Shown: positions 38,598 to 51,691, counted from the first letter of the stretch. The stretch is DNA of 64,000 nucleotides from Aptenodytes patagonicus (GCF_965638725.1 NC_134952.1:58568065-58632064), one strand, 5' to 3'. A program made the numbers and translations. The notes: a model not told the origin generated them from the letters alone.

Positions 38598-41000
38598 AAA
38601 AAAGAAGTTATTTCTCTTCAAGACATCTTTCAAGCAGATATTAGTATCAGATATGAAAAAGTTCTTTTCATAAAACTACCGAGAAGGGGACACTGCTACA
38701 CTAAGCTTCCCACTACAATGAAACCAATTTTAAATACAATATAGACATATAAATACAGACAAACAGAAGACCTAGCCTGCGAAAAAAAGCCAAAATAAAA
38801 TTTAAAAATGTGTTTATCGCGCAGACTTGTTTTTCCTGAAGAGATCTGAAAAATATATTCTAGTTTATCTGTCCCATCCCCCTAATCCTTTTATTAGCAG
38901 ACATTCTCTCCACAGTTCTTTCATTACGTTTCATTTCTGAAATCCACATGTCAGTGGCATTCAGTACATTTTAGAAGCAAGGCTACACGTAACAGTACAT
39001 CTTTTTATCCCACTTGGGAAAAACCTTTAGAAAATGTACATAAACACATGTTGAAAGTAGTCTGAAGACAAGAGGGTCATCTGTTTATATACTCTACATG
39101 TAAGAAATATTTTAACATTTTCAAATTTATTATAGTATTGGGTATTTCCGATCGCTTCAATTTTCAACTTTCCCAAGTACTATTTGTTATTTTCTTGCAC
39201 AAAGTCTAATCTGATCTAGAAATACGTTTCTCCTTCTGAATTCCTAACCACATGCCATCAATACAGTTATAAATTAAAAAACACTACTAAAATTATTTGA
39301 AAAATGAAGTAACTTCTGACCTACTCTTGATAGTTCAGCATGGGTGTTTGTAATCAATACTTGTTTTTCATATGCATACAACTTTTCATTCTATGTCTCA
39401 AAAAAAAAAAAAAATCAAAAAAGGACAGCAGTGACCACTGTATAGGGAAGATAAATGGATTTTACACAGTGCCCTTCATTGTCCAGCTGTCCCTAAGCAC
39501 TTTACAAAACAGTAAGCCTCCTAGACGTACCACCATACGGGCAAATACAGCAGCTGTTCTGCACTCCACAAGAGCTCACCTCTAACCAGAGTAATCTCGC
39601 TCTGAGAGGCTGCACATGAACCCAAGACACTAGGGAAACATTTACTCTACTTTAAAAAAAAAAAAAAAGGTATTATATCTGTAGGTATAATGCTACACAT
39701 ACTTAGAATTCTGAAGTGTAAAATAAAGTATGGAAAATCAGTACTGTAAATGTATGTTGGATGTAACATATCTCTTGACTAAAAAAAAAAAAGTCCTTAA
39801 TATCTGAGGTTTATGTTGCATTTTTCATACCACACCCAAACTCTGTGTATAAAACACTGCAAAAATCTATGCAGACAGGAGAACTCCATCTTTTCATAAG
39901 CGTTGAGGCCCAAAGTGAGATTTCCCAAGTGACTAGTGCTTATACATTGGACAATATTCTAGAGGAAAGTCTCTAAACCAGGAAAGTCATCTCCTAAAAT
40001 CAAAGAAACATTCCTAAAGGCAAAAGCATTCTTACTAATAACTTAATTCTTTGTAAGGAAAAGCTAGTCCTCTATGGCAAGCCACAGCCTAACTTTTTCA
40101 GTCCTTTATCTTCCATTTCCATCCTGTGTCAGCAATATTAACCTTTTGTTTCAGTCATCATACAAAGCAGACAACACTCACCTTTCATCTCAGTAACAAG
40201 CTGGATAAAGCTGTCTGCCTATATTACCATTTCCTCTCTTTCTAAGCAGCTGTCTTTTTTTGTTTTTAATGAACACTGTGGGTACAGACAGATGAGATAT
40301 AATCCAGCAGTAGAAAAAGTGGCAGATATTTTTTACCATGAAAGCACAAAGCTCAGTTCTATACATTTTATTAATCTTGCCTCACTGAATGAGGCACTAT
40401 CAAAAGCCTTCAGGTGTACACAATTCTAAAAATTGGAGGTTTCCCTAAGGAAAGTCCTTCCTGTGTGATGAAATGCACAAGTTGTCAAAACAGGATGTAG
40501 TACAGAGAGCACACGTGCATCCTTACTTCAATTATTATGGCATTAGCCCTTCCTAGTTGAATTACTCTTTGGAGTGAAGTTGTGTTTGTTTTTTTAAAGC
40601 AAGCATGCTCTGCTCATAACTCTACGAAGCATGCAAAGACAACTGGGCACAAAAGTGAATACAACTACAAGAAACAGTGCACAGTTGCGTATTAAAGAAC
40701 ATGGTAAACTGCTAAGCCTATTACATAAAGATGATTGTCTACTTGAAAAAGATTACAGTCGGGGTGGCCAGACAAGCCCTAAGATACAAATTAACAGAGT
40801 CTTCTATGCACCTGATGGCTGGATTGTTCCAAAATCTGGAGAACAAGGTTGAAGACACCTTATCTCCCATCTCATTTGATACTATACTTCGTGAGTGGCT
40901 AAGAGCAATTCTGGAGTTCTGAGATTCAGAAACAAACAAGCAAGCCCTCCTCCTCCCTCTGCTCCACCCTGCACAAAGACAGACATAGAAAGGAAACAGT
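38598..41000. other. Intergenic, downstream of PPA2
   Basis: About 2.4 kb between the poly(G) tracts and the inferred PPA2 poly(A) site. It includes A-runs at 39400-39413, 39653-39668 and 39781-39792. No exon or repeat family is recognised. Part could belong to a longer PPA2 3'UTR if a more distal poly(A) site is used. Confidence 0.5.
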
Positions 41001-41018
41001 CATTTTATAATGTCAGTG

Positions 41019-41024
41019 TTTATT
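41019..41024 (-). terminator. PPA2: PPA2 candidate poly(A) signal
   Basis: TTTATT on + is AATAAA on the minus strand, about 130 nt past the PPA2 stop codon. It is the first canonical signal after the stop and would give a short 3'UTR cleaved at about 41000. Longer isoforms using more distal signals cannot be excluded. Confidence 0.6.
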
Positions 41025-41153
41025 TACATGAGAGAAGGTTTACACAAGTTGAAAAGTTGTTTCAACAGGAACCCAACAATTAGTGCTTTTGCCTGTCTTC
41101 AAAAAAGGGATGACTTTAAGATTTGATAATGCAGCTTCAGAACACTTTGACGA

Positions 41154-41182
41154 TCACTTGGGAAAAAAGTGCCAGGAATCAA
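41154..41182 (-). CDS. PPA2: PPA2 last coding exon (C-terminus)
   Basis: Only 29 coding bases, finishing the protein as VDSWHFFPK followed by TGA (41156-41154). The upstream acceptor is strong: a long T run, then TGCTTTAG. The phase fits the preceding 40-base exon, whose last G completes the Val codon. The ending resembles the human PPA2 ending as I recall it (VWHFLGK), which supports this very short coding segment. The exon continues as 3'UTR to about 41000. Confidence 0.85.
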
Positions 41183-42233
41183 CTAAAGCAAAAAAAAAAA
41201 AAATACACATCAAGAATGACATTAGTTCTATACAACTAGCCAGACACAAACACTTGAAAAAGCAACATTCTGCCCTTTCAGCTATCTCCCCTCCCACAAC
41301 AATACTTCTGGCTAAGCTCTATCCCCAGCCCATGTAAAGCACAGCCTCAAAATAGTATCTGTTCACTTTAACAGTCTGACTGAAACAATCCTGCAACAAG
41401 TTACAACACTGACGTGACCATCCCTGGAAAACATCAAAGATCAGGCAGATCATGTTCAGTTATCTGTCAGAGGTCTGCGATGTAGTATTTCAGTAAATAA
41501 ATGCTATTTATTGGCATGCCATATAAGGACAAATGGAATGCAACTTGCTTTCCCATGACATGGGCTACACAGATGTTACTTTGCAAACAATCTGGAACTC
41601 GACTCATGACTAAGTTTCTCTTTGTGTTTCTGTAACTCCCTCCATCTCAAAAAGCACGTATGTCCTCTCCGTAGTTCCTGCCAGTAGAAAAATCTCTTTT
41701 TTTTAAAGTGGTTAATGCATCCTACATTTTCTTTTTTGTTCATTTTTTGATGAAAAACACATGTTCTGTTAACATGAAAAACAGTCATAACAGTGAGAGA
41801 GAGAATTTTGTCTTCAGAACTTACACTTGAAAATTAAGTATGGTTATGTCACTTTTAGGAAAAGGGGCTGTTTATTTGATTAGTTAGCTACTGTGAGGAA
41901 TGACAAAAACTAAGGCAAAGCAACCTTTCTCCTTTAAAAAGGATAAGTGTCATGCATTTGCCTTCCATGATCAGTGACAGAAAAATTTAGTCTTCTCATC
42001 TTTTTATGTGGACTACACTTTCACTCATACTCAAAAGTAATCTCCTCCCACAAACCATCCATGAATTTCTGCCCATGTTCTATTTAACAGGGGACAGGCA
42101 TTACAGTCTGACAGAATATAACTATTATCATTCTCATGTGCACAAAACCACCTTTTTTCAAAACAACAGTTTTTATGTCAATTTTTAAAGCAAACGATTA
42201 AAGAAATTGCATGCCGTTTGGGGAAAAACGTAC
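41183..42233 (-). other. PPA2: PPA2 last intron
   Basis: About 1.05 kb with GTACGT donor and TTTAG acceptor. The acceptor tract on the minus strand is a near-pure T run. No other feature is seen. Confidence 0.8.
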
Positions 42234-42273
42234 CTTCTGGGGAAACAGAATCTCCATTCACAGGCACTGGTGC
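42234..42273 (-). CDS. PPA2: PPA2 40-base exon (C-terminal tail)
   Basis: A very short exon with a strong acceptor (about 14 T then AG) and a GTACGT donor. In phase with the exon before it, it encodes APVPVNGDSVSPE plus the first base of a Val codon. This part of the tail is poorly conserved between species, so the call rests on splice signals and exact phase fit with both neighbours rather than on similarity. If it were skipped, the last exon would be read in another frame. Confidence 0.75.
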
Positions 42274-43205
42274 CTAAAAAAAAAAAAAACAAACCACAAA
42301 AAACACCCAAGAAAAATATCGGAGTTTAGTTACAGTTTCACAGGTAGCACCCAAACTCAAAGCTATTTTACTGCTGAAGTCAAGAGATATTAATAAAAAC
42401 AGAACTTTGTTGCCCTCACAAGACAACGCTCTACCTTACAGACTTTCCCCCTTTTTTTCCTGTACTGTACAAATTTCTTGGTTGCTCATAAATGACAAAA
42501 CAAACACACTAATAATGCGTGATAGATTAACATCTTACCTAATGTAAAGGGGATTTTCCTATTATATTGTCTTTGAGGATAACTGGATTTGCTGTTTACA
42601 TACTAAAGAGTAAAAATGCCTTTCCAATTATATTACTATACATGTTTCAGTATAAAGGTACACGTGAATATACACACACACACAAAATTCACATTACATA
42701 TATGCAAACATTTTTAAATAAATGTGTAATTAAACTCTTTTACAACCACATTTTGACAGAGCAGGATTCAGTTCTGTGGAAAGTGACACATAATTTTAAA
42801 ATGTAGGTCTGTAAGTCCAGGTCCATCTCAAACCTGGATACACCACTATCCAATCGCAGTATTACACAGCATGTCTCATCCTATTATGTAAAGGACAAAA
42901 TTAAAGCCAGTTTTAACACCAGCTGGAAGCAACCTGCCTCACGACAAGGGTGCTAGTTACTTGTATAGCAACAATCCTCCGCTGCCCTTCCATCAGCTCC
43001 TCACAAACAGACAAGTTTTCCAACTGACATAACTGATGGGAAAGAAGCAGAGAGCATCTCAGCACAAGGAATCCTGCCACGCTCACTCGCACACACAAAT
43101 CAAGTGCAAAACATGTGGATGTTGGCCTCTGCCATGACACAAGCCCACCCCAACTACGCTTACCCAAGTGGATAACCCCAGGAGTAATCACTTAGGTGAA
43201 CCATG

Positions 43206-43283
43206 TGTCCTGGTTTCAGCTGGGATAGAGTTAATTTTCTTCCTACTAGCTCATACAGCGCTGTGTTTTGGATTTAGCATGAG
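43206..43283 (+). mobile_element. ERV LTR fragment, 5' end
   Basis: About 78 bp starting TGTCCTGGTTTCAGCTGGG and continuing through AGAGTTAATTTTCTTCC to GGATTTAGCATGAG. From memory this matches the 5' end of an endogenous retroviral LTR that is very common in bird genomes. The rest of the LTR is absent; the sequence switches directly to CR1 text. It is a short non-coding remnant with no viral gene. Confidence 0.65.
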
Positions 43284-44447
43284 TCATATTTGGTGTCATC
43301 TGCAAACTTGCTGAGGGTGCACTCGATCCCACTGTCTATGTCATTGATGAAGATATTAAACAGTACTGGTCCCAATACCGACTCCTGAGGGACACCACTC
43401 GTCACCGATCTCCATCTGGACATTGAGCCATTGACCACTCTCTCTGGATGCGAGCATCCAACCAATTCCTCATCCACCAAACAGTCCATCCATCAAATCC
43501 ATCTCTCTCCAATTTAGAGAGGAGGATGTTGTGGGGGACCGTGTCAAAGGCCTTACAGAGGTCCAGACAGACAACATCTGTAGCCCTTCCCGTGTCCACT
43601 GATGTAGTCACTCCATCATAGAAGGCCACTAGGTTGGTCAGGCAGGACTTGCCCTTGGTGGAGCCATGCTGGCTGTCTCGAATCACCTCCCTGTCCTCCA
43701 TGTGCCTTAGCATAGCTTCCAGGAGGATCTGTGCCATGATCTTCCCAGGCACAGAGGTGAGACTGACAGGTCGGTAGTTTCCAGGGCCCTCCTTTTGACC
43801 CTTTTTAAAAATGGGTGCAATGTTTCCCTTTTTCCAGTCACTGGGGACCTCACCTGGCTGCCATGACTTTTCAAGTATCATGGAAAGTGGCTTGGCACCT
43901 ACATCAGCCAATTCCCTCAGGACTCTGGGATGCATCTCATCAGGTCCCATAGACTTATGTATGTTCAGGTTCCTCAGGCGGTCACGAACCTGATCTTCTC
44001 TTACACTGGGAGGGACTTGGCTCCCCGAGTCCCTGCCTTGAGTTCCATCCACTCGAGAGGTGTGGGAAGAAAGGCTGCCAGTGAAGACTGAGTTAAAAAA
44101 GTTGTTCAGTACCTCAGCCTTCTCCTCAGCTGTTGTTACCAGTTTGCCAGTTGCGTTCATCGGGGGGGTACACTGCCTTTGACCTTCCTTTTCTGTCTGA
44201 CATTCCTACAGAAGACCTTATTATTATTATTAGTGTCCCTTCCTAAGTTCAGCTCCAGCTGCGCCTTGGCCTTCTTGACTCTGTCCCTGTGCAACCGGGC
44301 AATGTCCCTATACTCTTCCTGGGATACCTGTCCCTGCTTCCAGTTTCTGTGCATTTCCTTCTTGCCCTTTATTTTGACGAGCAGGTCTTGACTCATCCAT
44401 GCCAGTTTTCTGCCTTCCTTTCCTGATTTGTTACACATGGGGATCAA
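43274..44447 (-). pseudogene. CR1 ORF2 remnant with frameshifts
   Basis: Three overlapping frames together cover the linker, fingers and palm of CR1 RT. Seen are [49 protein letters not shown], motif [13 protein letters not shown], motif [15 protein letters not shown] (usual PQGS replaced by PQES) and FADDTK. Frame changes occur near 44160 and near 43440-43490. After FADDTK the frame leaves CR1 sequence at the LTR junction. It cannot be functional. Confidence 0.9.
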
Positions 44448-44480
44448 GAGCTCTTACACTCTATGGAAAGCATCTTCCAG
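43284..44480 (-). mobile_element. CR1 LINE fragment lacking both ends
   Basis: A minus-strand CR1 copy of about 1.2 kb. It runs from the region just after the endonuclease (IPMCNKSG, LAWMSQDLL) through the RT palm to FADDTK, where it stops abruptly at the LTR fragment. The CR1 3'UTR and the diagnostic 3' repeat are missing, which is atypical because CR1 copies normally keep their 3' ends. Its upper limit is fuzzy and could reach about 44600. Confidence 0.9.
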
Positions 44481-44708
44481 GCCTTAACACCAGACCATCC
44501 CCTCTCTTTTCAGTAAAACCAAAGCTTTATCTCATAAGGCAGGGAGAACCAGTGATCACCATGTACAAGCAGGTGCCTGCCACTTCTGGGATAATTGCTC
44601 AAAGTTTCAGATAAGGACTCGGCACCTTCCCACCAGGAACAGGTCAAAAACTCATCCCACTGAACCAGGAATCTCTTCACTACCCAACCCTTTCATTTGG
44701 AACACTGT

Positions 44709-44825
44709 TTAAAACAAACAAACAAAATAATGTAAAAAACAAAAAAAACCCAAACAAACAAAAAAACCAAACCCCACAAAACAAACAAACAAAAACCCCC
44801 CAAAAAAACGCACAGCAAAAACCCC
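44709..44825. repeat. A/C-rich low-complexity stretch
   Basis: Imperfect AAAC and AAAAAACC units (CAAACAAACAAA type). On the minus strand it reads as the GTTTTTTG-rich low complexity common in bird introns. No regular long period. Confidence 0.85.
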
Positions 44826-47800
44826 ACCAATCTTTTGTTTCACAACTGGCCACTAAAGAGAAAATTCTGCTTCTACTAAGTCCCAAATGGAAATGTCCTC
44901 ACAGAAAACATGTAGGGAGAAAGGCAGTTAACAGACTTTCTTGCTTAGATCTTAATTATTTGAAACACGTTAGTAAGTATACAGATTCAAATTTTGCTGG
45001 AGATTTTTTAAATTATCAGGAGAAGCCAAGTATTTTCCCCTGTAAGATATTGTTCTGCATTTTATCAAAAGAGACCTCATCTAGCAAAGCTTTCCTAGTT
45101 CAATTTCCAGTATTATAAGGGAAGAATTATGTGGTAAGTCTGAGAAACACTGCTCTACTAACTATATATAGATTGTCTTGGAGATTTTCCAACTTGCAAA
45201 GTCCTCAGCAGCTTCTTCACAGAGCAAGTGAGCAAGCGGTTCTCAGGATGAATGTTAAACAAAGGTTTGGCTGTCCTGGTCAGTTTTACAGATGGCAACA
45301 CTTAAAAGCCTGAAATAAACAGTACATCTTAGCACTAACACATTCAGCTACAAAGCTCTATTCCTCCTGGGTTTAGTTTTCAACATACACTAACACTAGA
45401 GCTGAGAAAGAGATGAAACAATTTTCAGAGGCTAGAAAACACTAGAAATTTTCACCACCTAGTGTTAAAACTCAACTGGGTTTGTAGTTGCAGGGGGCTG
45501 GTGTAATTTTAGCTGGTTCAAATGTTCAGTATGTGTTCCCATATGCACAGATTATCTTCTATCTCTTTGGGATTGACTGGACATGGCAACTTCACCAGCT
45601 GTAGAATCATTCCTCGTTTGCCGCCAATACAGATGACAGTAGCCATGCCCACCGTCTAGAAACTAACTCAGTGGAGTGGAAATTCCCCAACACAGACAAG
45701 CCATTCTAGTCCCACATCTGTAAAATAATGAAAGGTCAAATAATAGCACAATAAATCCTACTGAAATCAACAGGACTATCTTGGGAACTACCCGATCAAA
45801 ATCTGTATGAAATTCTGATTAGTGCACAATTTGGTAAGCATTTGGTAAGGATTTGTTTATTTTCCATTTGGTTCTTAGTTATAGTTCTCTCGCTCACCAT
45901 AAAAATTGGTTCGTAACAATACTGAGTGTTGCCTTTTGGGTTTTGGGGGGGGGTTTTGTTTGGTTTTTGAGAACTCAAGAGACCCGATTTAAGGCAATTA
46001 TCACCCACTCAAAAATTCCGTAATTGGAGTCTGACCCAGGAAACAGAATTGTACGGAACCAGCTCTCACTGCACAAGTAGCTCAGAAATTTTGCAGTGGC
46101 TGAAATACGTTTCTCACTGTACTTGCATACAAAATCTCTACCTCAGCTTTCATTCTTCTGTTTTTATCCAGAAGTTAATAGATGGACATAAATTAGAAGA
46201 AAATATATCTGCTTTTAGTTTAAAAAAACAAAAACACAAACCAAAAAAAAAAAAAACCAGACACAGGCAGCTTTCATTTAAAAATACCACAGCCATTAAA
46301 ATTCTACAGCCAACACTCACGTACTTTCACTTCAGTTTGAAAGAGATGAATGCCTGACAACCAAAGTGGGCAGTGTAGTGTACTAGACAAAAAGATACCT
46401 GCTTAAAATGTGCAAGTCAACCTCCCTGCTTATATTTAGAGTTTGACTGTCCACCATTCATATTTCAAGAGCATTTTACTTTTTTTAGTTATCGTAGATT
46501 GGAAATTGCATGCAGTATGAACAGTATTTAAAAGAGTACTGCATCTTTTCCCTGTCTGAAAAGTGCCAAGAGACAGTAGCCTACAAAGACACAATTAAAA
46601 TACTTAGATTGAACTGAAACAGAATGATGGAAAGGAGTATGTGATGACAATTTCACAAAAACAGTATCACTTAAAAGAAAATAAATGTGAGGCACAAAAA
46701 AGCCAGGAAGTGATAATATTTGATAAGGCAGCAAGCGCTCATAATAAAAAAGACATTAAAGTTTGATACAAGGTACCTATTTTGTGAACTGGTTTTACTC
46801 ATCTCCCCCCCAAAAAAACAGGAAAAATTTTGATTTGTTATTAAGAGACAAAATAACAGAAACTGCTGATTTAAACAGATAATTATGTACTCTACATGCT
46901 TCAAAGTACAAACAGCATAGAATGCAAAAGGAAATATTCCTTTGCAAGCTTGCCACCATCCAAATACATTTGAACTTGAAATTTTAGTTGCATTTAAACA
47001 CTCACTACAATTTATTGTAAATTTGAAAGTACAGAGGAGGTAAATATTTCCTTATAGCTGTGATGACATCTAAAAACATATTTGAATTCCAAAATGAGTT
47101 TTTCTTTCATTTTAAACTTACAGTCCCATTAATTAATATTCACAAGTGCAACCATAAAGGTCCTTTTAAAGAAGTGTTGAAAGCAAGAGACCTGAATAGG
47201 AAGAACAGTTAGGTTTGACACTTCTTTATGACTTAAACCAACTTTTCTTTGCAACTGACAGTCTTATTTGCTTGTGACAAAACACCACCCAGGAGAACGT
47301 ACACTTACTAGAAACGCTGTTGGAATGTTAACTGCACAGACAGTGGATGGTGTCTCCTTTGACACCTGAACTTGCATAATTACTGTGAATATTGGGGCAA
47401 AACACTGGCTGCCCAGGCAGCCACGCACATGTGCAAAACACCTGTCGTGGTCATGAGCACAGGCTCAATCATGGCATATGTCTGAAAAAAAAAAGTAATA
47501 CTTGGGGGTACTTTTCTCCATGTAATTTCTGGTAACTTTGCTTAATTTCTGGCATCTGAACTAGCATATGTTAAAATGGAAGAAATTCTCCTTCACTAGC
47601 ATTTGCACATGAAAGCATCAGACCTGCAGGACATTTTTCTCGCCTGAACAGGAAACCTGCATGTTTTAATTTTATGTTAATTTTCAGAATATGACAGGCA
47701 TTCTTTAAGAAACATTCAAAAAAGCATCCCCCTCTCTTACAGCAATGCATTTTATTATGCAAGTAGACAAACAAAGGATCCCTTTAGTGATTAGGGACTA

Positions 47801-48220
47801 CAGTCAGCTAGTCAATGAGTTCTAGCACTGAGTGGTAACTCATGGCAACAGGGGAGACAGAGAAGACAGCAGGCTAGATACAAATAGCAGTCCATCTTGC
47901 TATTCAGGATCAGAAGAAACAGCACTGCAGAGGGAGAGAGAAAAAAACCAAACCAAAACAAACCCACCAAAACATCCCCCCCCCAACAGAACAGTAATGA
48001 ACCTGCCAGAAAGCACAACTGGACCACTGCAATGAAAGGTTTCTATTATAATGCTTACATTTCCCCCACAACCTTTGTGCTCTTCCTTTTACTTTATGCC
48101 TTAAATTTTTGTTTGAGGACCATTTCAGTTTAGCTACTTTCAGGTTTGGAGCTCTGAATCTTCTTTTCCTATTAATCACTTTTTTTAAAAGTGTGGAAAA
48201 AAAGTAAATATTATCCTTAC

Positions 48221-48290
48221 CGACTGCACAATCGATCGGGCATCCTCCTCACTGCAACAAAACGGGCTGCCACTCACCAGAACATTTGTG
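48221..48290 (-). CDS. PPA2: PPA2 exon, 70 bases
   Basis: Acceptor TTTCAG and donor GTAAGG. The first base completes a Cys codon begun in the previous exon (TG + C), giving CTNVLVSGSPFCCSEEDAR followed by SIVQS. This is the PPA2 C-terminal segment after the core fold; PPA1 has a different tail. It ends in phase 0. The Cys-rich SPFCC sequence differs from the human residues as I recall them, but the EEAR-type helix is kept. Confidence 0.9.
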
Positions 48291-49788
48291 CTGAAAAATA
48301 AAATTAAAAACGTTTTATCGACCAGTGGAAAAGACACACACACAATTAAGCACCTGTCGAAAAAAACCACCTTAACATACAGAGCTCAGACATGTGTATC
48401 TGCAAGAAATGAGGAAGTCAAAAACACAAAGTAACCAGTAATGCTGGAAGGGAAAGGGAGCGTGGAGGGGTGTTCTTTGTTTCTTTGGATTTGAGGCTTT
48501 TTTTAGACTATATAAGTTCTACATTATTGCAAGCAGTGCTCACACTCAGTGCTTCTGGCAGCTAACTTGGGTACAGTTCAGAGGACCACAACTAAATCAC
48601 CCAAAAAAGTCAGCAGAGATAAACCGGCACTTCCTGAGCAAGTTGAAGAACACCTAGATGGCTAGCACAGATGGTGTGAATATCCCGTCTCTTGTGCCTT
48701 GAAGGCTGGCCAGATTCTGTGGCAGGCCACCGTTGGTTTGCAGTAACCTGCCTGCAGTATCTAACAAGAAGGAAAAAACAGGTCAAAATTCTGCTCCTAC
48801 ATAAAGCAGCAAGTACCTGTACTGCTTCCAGAGAGCAGACAAACTCTGGGACCAAATACTTTGCAGAAATGTTTCCCTATCCTTTCACACCAAAAGTGAG
48901 TTTGGTCATGAGTTTTTAAGGTCCTACACAGTAAACAGCAAGAAGTTAAATTCCTCAAAGCAAGACTGCAATTTTAATTATTTTTTAATTTGGTCAACAT
49001 GAAGCTCAAAGTGCCTCAAGACCAAAATTTGAATATTATCCTACAGTATTCTTGCCATGCTAAAGCAGAACTATCAACCTGTCCAACTGCTAAGGTGTTC
49101 GATCAGCTCCAAGAGAGAGAAAGTCACTTTTTCCCAATAAAGTAGAAGACGACAGTGACTATCTGAGCACAGCTTCCCCCACAGCCTTTGCCCTCTGGTT
49201 TAGCTAATGGTGATCCGCCTGGTGCTTTCCAAGGGCTGTAAAGATACCTGCCTGCTCTTCAGGGCCTCTGGTGCCAAAACTGCCACAGCAAACCAGTCCA
49301 GAGAGCTTGATAAAGTCCATTTTAATTTAGATAAGGCCAAAGGCTAGTAAAGAACAATAATTTGGTTCTCTCATTCCAGAGAGCAACTAAAAAATACAGA
49401 ATGCTAAGCTGCAAAAGAATTTTCCATCACAGCAATGCAACATGGAAGGATGGAATAAATAGTGACAAGAGGATTTGCATGGTATACCAAGATTCTTCCA
49501 AAATGATCCCGAACAAACACTCTGGGGCCATTTCTCAACAGTTGAAGTAATCTGTGTCACTTTTATATAATCAATATATTTTTGGAACCACTTACCAGTA
49601 AATCATCTTCATACAAGGTACAATTAGTCAATCATAGTCTATTATCAATTAATTATCACTCAAAACCATGAGTATTCCTGTCATCTCAAAGTAAAAAAAA
49701 TCAAAGCAGTTCATGCACAGCTGCCACGTGTTGAATACCACCAGTACCAGCACAATACAAAGAGGAGAAGACGTGACTGGATACTTAC
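48291..49788 (-). other. PPA2: PPA2 intron
   Basis: About 1.5 kb, GTAAGT donor and TTTCAG acceptor. No repeat or other gene recognised. Confidence 0.85.
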
Positions 49789-49874
49789 CACTTAATAGTA
49801 CCTCCATCAGCTTTTTTATGAAGCAAAGCTTTCCAGTATTCATGGGTGGATTTAATAATTTCAACAGCAAAATC
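49789..49874 (-). CDS. PPA2: PPA2 exon, 86 bases
   Basis: Acceptor ACTAG and strong donor GTAAGTAT. It encodes 28 residues (DFAVEIIKSTHEYWKALL and onward to GGTIK) plus two bases of a Cys codon. It is the helix near the C-terminal edge of the pyrophosphatase fold, conserved in both PPA1 and PPA2 (IIKSTH, WKAL). Phase 0 in, phase 2 out, matching both neighbours. Confidence 0.95.
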
Positions 49875-51691
49875 CTAGTTTACATCAAGGAAAAGCTTTA
49901 TGATTTAAGATGTTATTAAACAGAAAAAAAGCCACAGAACTAGTTTATTAAAGCACATCGTTTCATGTGTTATTTTAAGGGGCCTCCTTTGAGGCCTCAT
50001 TAAATTTCTGGAAAATGTAACACCCTTTTTTATGAAAAGAAACAAGCTTCACTATCTGTCAAATACACTGGCAACACATTCAGGACTTTCCCTCAGTCCG
50101 CAGCCAGAAAACACGAAGGCTGTGCAAAAAACTGAAATCAGCACTAGATGCTAAGCAGACACCTACAGCTGTAGAAAACTGTACCAGGTACTAAATGGGA
50201 CAAAGTGTGTGAGCTGACTCCTCTGTTACGCATGCACATCAGGGTCAGAGTTAAGGTTTCCCCTCTAGTGGCAAAATTTGCATTTACTTCATTAATTGCC
50301 CAACCATATACTTAAGCATTTGCAACAACGTAATGTGTCAGCTGCTTCACAGTTTTTGTTTGTTCAAAAACAAAAGTAATACCGGGGGTGGGTATGACAA
50401 AGCTTCAAAAAAATAAAAATAAAGTAAAATAAGCCCTCAGTGTCCAGATGATGATATCTAGACTGGCTTGCAAAGAGCTGCCAACAGAACATTCACATTT
50501 CCTAACAAGGAGTAACTTGGCAAAATGCCACTGGAACATTGTGAACTTCACCAGAGCTGCTGGAGCACAGCCACGGCCGCCTCGCCACATCCTGGGTCTC
50601 TAGAAATGCTTGAGAACTATTCAAGAGCTCCAAACCAGCTACCCCAGGGCATTTAGTGCCTCGAGCCTGAACTCCAATGGCCTGACAGGGATATACCCTG
50701 TTAAACTGTCACTACTGAGCAACACTCTCCTTTACAGAGCAGGAAAATCTCTAAGAGCAGTTCCTGGGAGAACAGGAGAGAGATCAGGTTATCAAGCCTT
50801 ACAAGTCTACATTTGATTGATTTAAAAGACAGTTTTAGTGCAGAGGAGAGTCAGGGCATCTCTTTAACCAGACAAAACATGTAAAGTTGTCTGTGCTGGT
50901 TAGAAGGCATTTTGTAACTTTGATAGCACACTGCAAGGCTGAACCTAGCTGACACATGGACATCATTCATTAGGAACCTGTGATTCTTTGCCAAAAATAG
51001 TCTAGAGAGTGTGTGCAATACACGTTTTGCAAAGCACTTTTACTCAAATTACATGCAATTCCCTCTGGAGAAATCCAGGTATTTTCTTCAGCAAGGTCTA
51101 TTCCCAGGTCCACTCTCCTTTCAAACACTGGCCATTTTTACTGCAGATAGCTTAAAAAGCCATTAATTTTTTCTAAAAAAGGGAAAAATATTTTTTCAGC
51201 CCTCAATCCAAAAACAGCTCGAATGTTTTTACGTAGAATTACCATGAAAATGTATACCTTGAGCAAATACCAAATATGAAAAAATCTGCAATCTATTGTC
51301 TGTCTTAAACTGCATAGCCTTAAAAAAAAGTCAGGAAAATTTATCAATCAAGACTGAAAAAAATACCTAAAAAGACAATCTGTTCATTCCTCTGACAGGG
51401 AGAATGAAAATGCTGTGAAAAAACCTACAAACATACAGATGAGTGTGTAAGTCTCATCAGGATTAGGACTGAATAGTTTTTTTCAGACTTCCTTTAATAA
51501 CCTATGCATTTTCCCTGAATAAAATGGAAGGCAGCAAACATTATTTATTCCTAGCCTAATAAATTGTATTCAAAGATCCCTAATACAAAAATTCTTTTTG
51601 TTAAACCTCCTTTACAATTCCAAAAATTCTAGGATGTATTAAAGAGGCCATATGACAGAAAGATGCATCTTTAATTTTGGATTATCTTCAC
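49875..51691 (-). other. PPA2: PPA2 intron
   Basis: About 1.8 kb. The donor is GTGAAG, weaker than consensus, after a Lys codon. No repeat or nested gene recognised. Confidence 0.85.

Larger units (their letters stand above)
42274..48220 (-). other. PPA2: PPA2 intron containing a CR1/LTR chimera
   Basis: About 5.9 kb. It contains the CR1 fragment and LTR piece at 43206-44480, an A/C-rich low-complexity stretch (about 44709-44825) and A/C-rich runs near 46217-46258 and 47939-47990. No other coding segment is recognised. Confidence 0.75.

Noticed and set aside
41083..41337. 84-codon plus-strand frame over the PPA2 terminal exon
   Set aside because: It lies antisense to the phased PPA2 exon and includes Lys runs from the acceptor T tract read in reverse.
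49780..49874. Plus-strand open frame over the PPA2 exon (49713-49919)
   Set aside because: It is a shadow of the conserved minus-strand exon, which has proper splice sites and homology.
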